From Litoreibacter sp. (GTDB taxonomy: Bacteria; Pseudomonadota; Alphaproteobacteria; Rhodobacterales; Rhodobacteraceae), in contig JABDPP010000263.1 in the NCBI GenBank assembly GCA_013042765.1, positions 1 through 5,527 of the forward strand: a stretch of 5,527 bases of DNA, in the 5' to 3' direction. Below the pieces are notes generated by a model. It was not told the origin of the DNA, made no database searches, and saw nothing but the letters and a program-made list of their open reading frames with translations. Shown here one piece after another: positions 1 through 5,527 of the stretch (within the stretch, counting starts at the first letter, position 1; the number at the start of each line of letters is the position of its first letter). A program made the position numbers and the translations under genes.

Positions 1-536
1 GGACAGGGCCGGTCGCGCTCGATCCCGGTATGGATCTGGCCATGCTGCGTGCGCGGATCGAGACGGAGTATGATTTCGCGCTTCGGTATGATTTCGACGA
101 TACGGCTGAAACCGCTCAGTTCTGGTACGTCAGCGAAGAAAAGCAGGAGCCTCGCCTGGGACGTCGCTACGAGGAACCCGGCGCGGATCTGGAAAGCCCG
201 CTGGATATCGCGCGTCAGGTTCAGGACCTTTACAGGGATCTGGAGGGGCAGAGCGGCGGGCTCGCCCAATTTCTGTGAGCCTTCCCCCAGCATCGTGCGG
301 CGGTGCGCAGGGTACAACTGAGCGCCACCCATCCCTATGCAGAGATCCGCGACAACCTGATTGGTGAGGGCTGCAAGCCGATCGATATGCTGCGCTGCAA
401 GCTCGCCTTTTTCGGCGCTGCGAAGTTTGACCCGAAATCGGACCGCTGGACGCGGATTACGCTTTGTCAGGGCGCGCCGCTTTTCGATGAGCTGGACGCG
501 GCAGACGACTGGTGGCTTCCGGTGTTTGCGTCATGA
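1..536 (+). pseudogene. Unrecognised gene, 5' end beyond window, interrupted by an in-frame TGA
   Basis: The frame is open from the left edge (first full codon at 3) to a TGA at 276-278, and resumes in the same frame to a TGA at 534-536. The ATG at 30 is probably internal, because nine open codons precede it. The two parts read as one protein: an acidic, aromatic-rich first part (for example FWYVSEEK) and a second part containing HPYAEIRDNLIGEG, KPIDMLRCKLAFFGA and KFDPKSDRWTRI, which look like conserved blocks. The second part has no ATG of its own near its beginning. A GTG at 303 exists but has no visible Shine-Dalgarno sequence. No frameshift is needed to join the parts; one base change (for example CGA to TGA) explains the break. 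No signal peptide or membrane segment is visible. I do not recognise a named domain, so the function is unknown. Alternatives are a sequencing error, two separate small genes, or readthrough. The last codons overlap the start of the DUF3726-like gene, which suggests they form one transcript. Confidence 0.6.
276..278 (+). other. In-frame TGA stop within the unrecognised gene
   Basis: The context is CTG TGA GCC. Coding-like sequence continues in the same frame for another 85 codons to the TGA at 534-536, and the regions before and after have similar coding character. There is no start codon with a ribosome binding site just after the stop. This favours a point nonsense mutation or a base-calling error over two real genes. 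Confidence 0.65.
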
Positions 537-1084
537 GACGCTCGCTCAACGAAGTGCAGGCGCTGGTGCTCAAGGCGGGGCGCGGGGCGGGGCTCCCGCT
601 GGGGTTGGCGCAGGATCTTGCCGCTGCGGTTCCGTGGATGGGGCAGGCAATCGAAACTCTGCCCGAAGCGTTGCAGGTTTCAGGGACCACACGCCTGCCG
701 GAACGTCAGCCGGACGCTCTGGTGTTTGAGGAGGCCCGGGCGGTCATGGATGGACCCTGCGCACTGGATCTGGCTCGTGCTGAAACCGGCCAAGCCCTCG
801 AATTGCGCAACCTCGACGCTCCAGAGATCCTGCAGGCGCTGATCTCCTGTAACCGTGCCGTCACGGGCAAGGACATGGTGGTGGAAAAAGTTGGGCCCGA
901 GGATCTGCGTCTGACCGCGCGCTCCGAGGATCTTGAGGTAGCACCTTCCGCAGGGCGTCCCCCTTTGATGGTCGGTCAAGAGACCTGGACCCGCCTCGAA
1001 AAGTTGGCGGCAAAAACCTTCGTGCCGGAGAGCGAGAGTTCACGGGCCTCCGGCGCCGGGGCAGGTCTGAGCGATAACGACTGA
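533..1084 (+). CDS. DUF3726-like protein of unknown function
   Basis: This 183-residue protein has no predicted signal peptide or membrane segment, so it is probably cytoplasmic. Its N-terminus (SLNEVQALVLKAGRGAGLPL, then GLAQDLAAAVPWMG) resembles the opening of DUF3726 proteins as I recall them from Rhodobacterales: SLNE, an alanine/glycine-rich RGAG stretch, then GLAE/D. The family has no established function. A more variable middle follows, and the tail is rich in Ser, Gly and Ala and probably disordered. I chose the ATG at 533 because the conserved block begins there and because it overlaps the upstream stop as ATGA, a typical translational-coupling arrangement. An ATG at 512 adds seven residues but lies inside the upstream gene. 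No strong Shine-Dalgarno sequence precedes 533, which fits coupling. The gene converges on soeC with a 35-base gap, so it is not part of the soe operon. The family call comes from memory of the motif, not from a search. Confidence 0.75.
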   Translation: MRRSLNEVQALVLKAGRGAGLPLGLAQDLAAAVPWMGQAIETLPEALQVSGTTRLPERQPDALVFEEARAVMDGPCALDLARAETGQALELRNLDAPEILQALISCNRAVTGKDMVVEKVGPEDLRLTARSEDLEVAPSAGRPPLMVGQETWTRLEKLAAKTFVPESESSRASGAGAGLSDND

Positions 1085-1096
1085 TCAGATCAGTCG
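1078..1096. terminator. Inverted repeat between convergent genes, possible bidirectional terminator
   Basis: CGACTGATC and GATCAGTCG are perfect reverse complements around a single central A. As RNA this could fold into a 7-8 bp stem with a 3-5 nt loop. It covers the stop codon of the DUF3726-like gene and lies 24 bases beyond the soeC stop on the other strand. The position between converging genes suits a shared terminator. However, neither side has a T-run after the stem, so it is not a classical rho-independent terminator. It may act as an RNA 3'-end stabiliser or a protein site, or have no function. Confidence 0.35.
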
Positions 1097-1119
1097 CCCG
1101 GACCACTCGAAAGCACGTT

Positions 1120-1995
1120 TCAGCGTTTGCCGTAATAAAGCCCGACCGTGTGCTCGGCCTGTGCGAAGAACAACCAGCGAATGGTGACCGCACCTATAAT
1201 GTGCAGCAGCACCGTGACCAGTGCCAACACATGGTTGAACGGAAGAAGCGTCAGTCCGGCCCACGGCAGCACACTCAGGCTCAAAAGACCGATCACCCGA
1301 AGTATCGGGACATGTTTGCGCCCGACCACGTGGACCATTTCCTTGGTCAGGTAATTTCCGCTGGTATGCGGTGCCTCAAACAGGCGGACCTTGCCGATGT
1401 GGCCCAGCCCGGTGGCCGTCTCCAGTGTCGTGCCGGAGTCTGCGAAGAGCTTGTCTCCCTGCACCCATGCAAAGATCTGCATTAAGGTCAGGGCCGGAAA
1501 CAGCCAGTTCAGTATGCTGGTCTGCCCGGTTAGGAACGCGCCGCCGGTGAGTGCATACAGAAGAAACAGCGCAGGCGTGCTCCATTGGTTCCAGCGCGGC
1601 ACGGTTTTGAGCTGCGCATAGATCATCGAAGTGGTGAACACGGTGAGCAGAGACAGGCCGGCCCCGATCAAGCCGAGAGCAGGTATGCGGTTGTCAAAAC
1701 GCACCACGCCGATTGCGTAGAACGCCATGACGGAGAGGGCCGCAACGCTCAGACAGGCTTCCCGCGACAACCAACTGCTGCGCCATTGGGTGAAGGCCTT
1801 GAGGGCGCGCTGCGGATTGCCGAGATGGAAGGCAGAAGCTGCAAGACCCGCGACGGCCAGCGCGAAGGCGATGGCGAAGAACACGAAAGCCGTGAATCCG
1901 GAGACATCAGGTTTGCCGAGGCCTAGAAATGTCAGCATTCCGAAGCCCAGGCCCGAGAACACGGTAAAAAAGATGATCGACGGTGCGGGATGCAT
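1120..1995 (-). CDS. soeC: SoeC: DmsC-family membrane anchor subunit of the sulfite dehydrogenase
   Basis: This 291-residue integral membrane protein would anchor the SoeAB subunits to the inner face of the cytoplasmic membrane and pass electrons to the quinone pool. Hydrophobic stretches at about residues 5-26, 33-56, 80-99, 103-126, 140-157, 160-177, 231-252 and 255-275 give about eight membrane helices, as in DmsC. The block HLGNPQRALKAF, then WRSSWLSREA (57-80), between helices 2 and 3, and the C-terminal AEHTVGLYYG (280-289), are hallmarks of the DMSO reductase anchor family. A hydrophilic loop at about 178-230 separates helices 6 and 7. The start is fixed by a one-base TGATG overlap with the soeB stop and by a GGAG eight bases upstream. 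It is the last gene of the operon. The soe name depends on the neighbouring catalytic subunit, since the fold alone fits any DmsC-like anchor. Confidence 0.85.
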   Translation of the reverse strand: MHPAPSIIFFTVFSGLGFGMLTFLGLGKPDVSGFTAFVFFAIAFALAVAGLAASAFHLGNPQRALKAFTQWRSSWLSREACLSVAALSVMAFYAIGVVRFDNRIPALGLIGAGLSLLTVFTTSMIYAQLKTVPRWNQWSTPALFLLYALTGGAFLTGQTSILNWLFPALTLMQIFAWVQGDKLFADSGTTLETATGLGHIGKVRLFEAPHTSGNYLTKEMVHVVGRKHVPILRVIGLLSLSVLPWAGLTLLPFNHVLALVTVLLHIIGAVTIRWLFFAQAEHTVGLYYGKR

Positions 1996-2735
1996 CAGAG
2001 CTTCTCCAAGGTGCGGTCAAGCCAGCCCAGAAAGCCCGCAGGCTCTTCTGCGATCGGGGCCAGCAACGGGGCGAGGATATCGATCTGCTCGTCCTTGGGG
2101 CGTGGCGGAAGGTATTTGTTGACGGGCTTGGTCCCCTGTTCGGGCATGAGGTCAAATCCGCCGCGTTCAGCCACCAATTGGCTGACGGCGCTGGTTTCAT
2201 CGCCCAGGTCGCCAAAGTGGCGGGCGCCGGCAGGGCAGGTGCGCACACAAGCCGGCTGCCGGTCTTCCTCGGGAAGGTTTTCGTTGTAGATCCGGTCCAA
2301 GCAAAGCGTGCATTTCTTCATCACGCCTTCGGCCTGATCGAGCTCGCGCGCGCCGTAGGGGCAGGCCCATGCGCACAGGCCGCAGCCGATGCAATCGCTC
2401 TCGTTGACCAGAACGATCCCATCCTCGACACGTTTGTAGCTGGCGCCGGTCGGGCAGACGGTGACGCAGGGCGCATCCGAGCAATGCAGACACGACTTGG
2501 GAAAGTGGAACAACTGTGCCGGCCCTGTCTCGGGCTGCACTTCGTAGCTGTGAACGCGGTTGAGAAAGCTGCCCACGGGTTCCGCGCCATAGGCATCGGT
2601 ATCCGCCAGCGGCGCGCCATAGTTCTCGGTGTTCCAGCCCTTGCAGGCGGTGACGCAGGCGTGACACCCGACACAGGTGTCCAGGTCGATGACCAGCCCC
2701 AGCGTCTTTTCGGTGTATTCCGGCAGCGAGGTCAT
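1995..2735 (-). CDS. soeB: SoeB: four-cluster [4Fe-4S] electron-transfer subunit of the sulfite dehydrogenase
   Basis: This 246-residue ferredoxin-type subunit of the DmsB/PsrB/NrfC class would carry electrons from the molybdenum subunit to the membrane anchor. All 16 cysteines needed for four [4Fe-4S] clusters are visible in four groups: C21/C24/C27/C31 (CVGCHACVTAC), C82/C85/C90/C94, C115/C118/C121/C125 (CIGCGLCAWAC), and C142/C145/C163/C167. There is no Cys-to-Trp type change of the kind that gives a [3Fe-4S] cluster in some relatives. No signal peptide precedes the first cluster, which agrees with a cytoplasmic location. The tail beyond about residue 205 is proline-rich and may contact SoeA or SoeC. 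I chose the ATG at 2735 because it overlaps the soeA stop as ATGA, has GGAAGG seven bases upstream, and begins just before the conserved TLGLVIDLDTCVGC block. The frame is open much further upstream, but that part is antisense-frame shadow within soeA. Confidence 0.9.
   Translation of the reverse strand: MTSLPEYTEKTLGLVIDLDTCVGCHACVTACKGWNTENYGAPLADTDAYGAEPVGSFLNRVHSYEVQPETGPAQLFHFPKSCLHCSDAPCVTVCPTGASYKRVEDGIVLVNESDCIGCGLCAWACPYGARELDQAEGVMKKCTLCLDRIYNENLPEEDRQPACVRTCPAGARHFGDLGDETSAVSQLVAERGGFDLMPEQGTKPVNKYLPPRPKDEQIDILAPLLAPIAEEPAGFLGWLDRTLEKL
2004..2007 (-). promoter_or_regulatory. Ribosome binding site of soeC
   Basis: On the minus strand GGAG lies eight bases before the soeC ATG, inside the 3' end of soeB. 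Together with the TGATG overlap it supports both the start choice and coupled translation with soeB. Confidence 0.6.
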
Positions 2736-5527
2736 GCGCCCACCTTCCGCTTCACAACATCGGGTGCCGGTCCGACCGGGCTTTTCTGCGGCGGATGCGC
2801 CGGCTGGCTCTCCTGCGGCGCCGTGGTTTTCTCGACGCGCACGCGCAGGTCGAACCATGCCGCCTGACCGGTGATCGGGTCCGAGTTCGACCATCTGAGC
2901 CCATCGCCCTTGGGCGGCAGCAACTCGTGGATGATGTGGTTCAACAGGAAACCTTCGGTCGCTTCGGGCGCGTCGTTGTCCAGCGCCCAGGCCCCCTTGC
3001 GTTTGCCGATGGCGTTCCAGGTCCAGACGGTGTTCTGGTTCAGCGCGGCCATATGGGCCACCGGCACAGTGATTTCGCCGTGGGGCGACGTGACTTTCGC
3101 CCAATCGCCCTCCTTGAAACCGTTTTTCTCCCAGATTGCCGTCGGAACATAGAGCGGGTTGCGCCCGTGGATCTGCCGCAGCCACACGTTCTGCGACCCC
3201 CACGAGTGATACATCGCCATCGGCCGCTGGGTCAGCGCGTGAACATCGAAGCCTTCGTCGGCATCCGAAAACGGAGGATACCAGGTTGCCAGCGGCGTCA
3301 TCGTCTCGGCGATGCGCTTGCGAAGGTGTTCGGGCGGTTGGCGACGGTGCTTGCCTTCAGCAGCCAGTTGGAACCGGCGGAGCGGCTCGGACAGAAGCGT
3401 GAACAGGAAGGGTGTCGGCTTGTCGTAGATCCCAAGGCTTACGGCCCAGTCCTGATAGGCGCTGTTCCACGGCTTGTAGAATTCGGCTTCTTCCGGAATG
3501 TGCGCAATCCAGAAACTGCCGTTCTTCTTGTATTTCTCGATCTGGTCGGGGTTTGACGGACCGCGCCCGTGCTGGTCGCCATCGCCGCGCCAACCGGCCA
3601 GCGGGCCGACGCCGGGCCTGCGTTCGTGGTTCTGGATATATTCGGCGTAATCGGCGAATTTCTGGCTGCCGTCCTCGTTTACGAACCCCGGCAGCCCCAG
3701 CCGCGCGCCCAGATCGCACAGCACCGACTGAAAGCCGCGCACATCGCGGTCGGGTTCGACGACCGGCCAGCGGATCGCATCGGCTGCCGCCTCGGCCTCG
3801 CAGATCGGCCGGTCCAGCAGCGAGATACAGTCGTGGCGTTCCAGATAGGTCGTGTCGGGCAGGATCAGGTCGGCATAGGCCACCATCTCGGAGGAATAGG
3901 CGTCCGAATAGATGATCCGCGGGATGATGTAATCGCCGTTCTCGTCCGTGTCCGTCAGCATCTCCATGACGCCAGACGTGTTCATTGACGAGTTCCACGA
4001 CATGTTCGCCATATACAGAAACAGGGTGTCGATCTTGTACGGGTCGCCCGCATGCGCGTTCGAGATGACCATGTGCATCAGGCCATGCGCGCTCATCGGG
4101 TTGTCCCACGAGAACGCCTTGTCGATGCGCCGTGCGGCGTGCTGGTCGTTGATCTGCGGGTCATCGTCCGCGATGAGCAGGTCGTCGGGGCCGTGGATAA
4201 AGCCAAGGTGGGGTCCGTCCAGGGGCTGGCCGGGTTGCGGTTTCGCGTGCGGTTTGGGGTGCGCCCAGAACGGCTTGGGATAGGGCGGTTTGAAGCGGAA
4301 GCCGCCGGGGACTTCGACTGTGCCCAGCAGGATTTGCAGCGTGTGCAGCGCGCGGCAGGTCTGAAACCCGTTCGAATGAGCGCTGATCCCGCGCATGGCG
4401 TGAAAGCTGACCGGTCGACCGAGCATCTTCTTGTGCGTGTCGCCACGAAAATCCGTCCATTGCCGATCCAGTTCGATCGCTTCGTCGAAGGCGACGCGGG
4501 CGATGTCGGCGGCGATGGCGCGGATGCGGTCCGCCGGGATGCCGATCTTTTCCGCGACGGTCTCGGGCGCGTAGGTCTCGGCCAGATAGGCCTCGGCCAT
4601 ATGGTGCAGGACCGGCCGGTGGGTGACGCCGGCGTGACGATAACTGGCTGCCAGATCCGGCTGCACACCGGGCGTGTCGAAGGCCTCGGGCTTGCCGGTG
4701 CGCCGGTCGATGACCAGCGCCTTGCCAGCTTCGTTCTTCAGGATCAGACCGTGCTCGTCGCTGGCGGGATCTTCGTTCACAAGGCAGGGGGCGTCGGTGA
4801 AGCGGGCGAGATACTCCAGATCGATCTTCCCCGCCTTCATCAGGCAGTGAACCAGCGACAGAACGAACAGCCCGTCGGTGCCGGGCGTAATGCCGACCCA
4901 TTCGTCGGCAATGGCGTTATAGCCGGTGCGGATCGGGTTGACGCCGATCACCTTAGCGCCGCGCGCCTTCAGCTTGCCGAGACCCATCTTGATCGGGTTT
5001 GAATCGTGGTCTTCCGCCACGCCGAATATCAGGAACAGCTTCGTGCGGTCCCAGTCCGGTTGACCGAACTCCCAGAATGCGCCGCCCATCGTGTATATCC
5101 CGGCCGCCGCCATGTTGACCGAGCAGAACCCGCCGTGCGCCGCGTAATTCGGCGTGCCGAAGGATTGCGCCCAGAAACTCGTAAAGCTCTGCGACTGGTC
5201 GCGGCCAGTGAAGAAAGCCAGTTTCGACTGGTCGGACTCGCGCAGCGGCTTCAGCCAGCCGGTAGAGATCTCCAGCGCCTCGTCCCAGGAAATCTCTTCG
5301 AACTCTCCGGAACCGCGCGGTCCGACCCTTTTCATCGGCGCTTTCAGGCGGGCCGGGGACAGGTGCTGCATAAGCCCTGAAGACCCCTTGGCGCAGAGAA
5401 CGCCGCGATTTACGGGATGGTCCCGGTTGCCCTCGATATAGGCGACCTGCCCATCCTTCATGTGCACATCAATGCCGCAGCGGCAGGCACACATGTAACA
5501 GGTGGTCTTGCGGACCTCGTCCGAAAC
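2732..5527 (-). CDS. soeA: SoeA: molybdopterin catalytic subunit, probable sulfite dehydrogenase (5' end beyond window)
   Basis: 931 residues are visible; the true start lies just beyond the right edge. The ATG at 5494 is internal, since it falls inside the first cluster motif. By family resemblance it oxidises sulfite to sulfate in the cytoplasm at a bis-MGD molybdenum centre. Numbering from the window edge, C10-x2-C13-x3-C17-x27-C45 binds the proximal [4Fe-4S] cluster, with an extra Cys at 15 (CYMCACRC). The molybdopterin core follows, with TGRDQSQ at about 105 and GGFCSVN at 131-137. Cys135 is the probable molybdenum ligand by position. Further blocks are VIGVNPIRTGYNAIADEW (about 193-210), SSEMVAYADLILPDTT (about 545-560), and a C-terminal MGD-binding domain at about 766-901 (for example YHSWGSQNVWLRQIHGRNP). 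A proline-rich tail of about 30 residues ends the protein. Its stop overlaps the soeB start as ATGA. Whether a Tat signal is present cannot be seen, though too few residues are likely missing. Alternatives are a DMSO-, thiosulfate- or polysulfide-reductase-type enzyme. Confidence 0.82.
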   Translation of the reverse strand, partial: VSDEVRKTTCYMCACRCGIDVHMKDGQVAYIEGNRDHPVNRGVLCAKGSSGLMQHLSPARLKAPMKRVGPRGSGEFEEISWDEALEISTGWLKPLRESDQSKLAFFTGRDQSQSFTSFWAQSFGTPNYAAHGGFCSVNMAAAGIYTMGGAFWEFGQPDWDRTKLFLIFGVAEDHDSNPIKMGLGKLKARGAKVIGVNPIRTGYNAIADEWVGITPGTDGLFVLSLVHCLMKAGKIDLEYLARFTDAPCLVNEDPASDEHGLILKNEAGKALVIDRRTGKPEAFDTPGVQPDLAASYRHAGVTHRPVLHHMAEAYLAETYAPETVAEKIGIPADRIRAIAADIARVAFDEAIELDRQWTDFRGDTHKKMLGRPVSFHAMRGISAHSNGFQTCRALHTLQILLGTVEVPGGFRFKPPYPKPFWAHPKPHAKPQPGQPLDGPHLGFIHGPDDLLIADDDPQINDQHAARRIDKAFSWDNPMSAHGLMHMVISNAHAGDPYKIDTLFLYMANMSWNSSMNTSGVMEMLTDTDENGDYIIPRIIYSDAYSSEMVAYADLILPDTTYLERHDCISLLDRPICEAEAAADAIRWPVVEPDRDVRGFQSVLCDLGARLGLPGFVNEDGSQKFADYAEYIQNHERRPGVGPLAGWRGDGDQHGRGPSNPDQIEKYKKNGSFWIAHIPEEAEFYKPWNSAYQDWAVSLGIYDKPTPFLFTLLSEPLRRFQLAAEGKHRRQPPEHLRKRIAETMTPLATWYPPFSDADEGFDVHALTQRPMAMYHSWGSQNVWLRQIHGRNPLYVPTAIWEKNGFKEGDWAKVTSPHGEITVPVAHMAALNQNTVWTWNAIGKRKGAWALDNDAPEATEGFLLNHIIHELLPPKGDGLRWSNSDPITGQAAWFDLRVRVEKTTAPQESQPAHPPQKSPVGPAPDVVKRKVGA
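2743..2748 (-). promoter_or_regulatory. Ribosome binding site of soeB, decides the start
   Basis: GGAAGG on the minus strand is followed by seven bases and then the ATG at 2735. The frame stays open for about 470 bases upstream of this ATG, so this site and the ATGA overlap with soeA are what identify the true start. Confidence 0.65.

Noticed and set aside
276..320. The TGA read as selenocysteine with a downstream hairpin
   Set aside because: No redox motif or recognised selenoprotein family surrounds the codon, and I could not find a convincing SECIS-like stem-loop in the bases after it. A nonsense change is simpler.
512..532. ATG at 512 as the start of the DUF3726-like gene
   Set aside because: The seven added residues lie inside the upstream gene and precede the recognisable SLNE block. 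The ATGA overlap at 533 is the more usual arrangement.
1983..2867. Open + strand frame opposite soeB and the end of soeA (294 codons)
   Set aside because: The antisense strand is clearly coding, with 16 placed cysteines in soeB. The + translation is compositionally odd and has no motif.
2736..3203. Upstream extension of the soeB frame
   Set aside because: It lies wholly inside soeA in another frame. The Arg/Gly-rich translation looks like a shadow, and the ATG at 2735 has a good ribosome binding site and the ATGA overlap.
2795..3556. Open + strand frame opposite the 3' part of soeA (253 codons)
   Set aside because: It is a shadow of the conserved C-terminal domain of SoeA on the other strand.
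4052..5002. Long open frame on the + strand opposite soeA (316 codons)
   Set aside because: It is antisense to a well-motifed molybdopterin subunit. GC-rich coding DNA commonly leaves an open frame on the other strand, and the translation shows no recognisable domain.
5494..5494. ATG at 5494 as the start of soeA
   Set aside because: It falls within the first FeS motif, after the first cluster Cys. The frame stays open to the window edge, so the true start is further upstream.

Overview
The window looks like a GC-rich alphaproteobacterial chromosome segment, most likely from the Rhodobacterales (Roseobacter group). This rests on recalled protein-family resemblance: the SoeABC-type enzyme and a DUF3726-like gene are both familiar from that order. 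No database search was run. The window contains no RNA genes, insertion sequences, CRISPR arrays or phage genes that I can support.

Layout. Positions 1-1084 (+ strand) hold the 3' part of an unrecognised conserved-looking gene, interrupted by an in-frame TGA at 276-278. A DUF3726-like gene follows, whose ATG overlaps the stop of the upstream frame. Positions 1085-1119 are a 35-base gap between convergent genes. A 19-base near-perfect inverted repeat lies across its left edge and overlaps the DUF3726 stop codon. Positions 5527-1120 (- strand) hold a tightly packed three-gene operon. In transcription order these are a large molybdopterin catalytic subunit (SoeA, its first few codons beyond the right edge), a four-cluster [4Fe-4S] subunit (SoeB) and a DmsC-family membrane anchor (SoeC). 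The genes are joined by ATGA and TGATG stop/start overlaps.

How the genes work together. The operon encodes a complete membrane-bound complex iron-sulfur molybdoenzyme. By family resemblance it is the cytoplasmic sulfite-oxidising enzyme SoeABC. SoeA would oxidise sulfite to sulfate at a bis-MGD molybdenum centre. Electrons would pass through the FeS cluster of SoeA and the four clusters of SoeB to SoeC, which would deliver them to the quinone pool. In Roseobacters such an enzyme typically clears the sulfite released from taurine and other organosulfonates, but the genes that would confirm this are upstream of soeA, outside the window. A DMSO/polysulfide-type reductase is the main alternative.

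The least explained part is the convergent left-hand pair: a gene of unknown function carrying an apparent nonsense codon, translationally coupled to a DUF3726-like protein. I see no convincing sign of an entirely new system. The broken or recoded gene next to the DUF3726 gene is the observation most worth following up.
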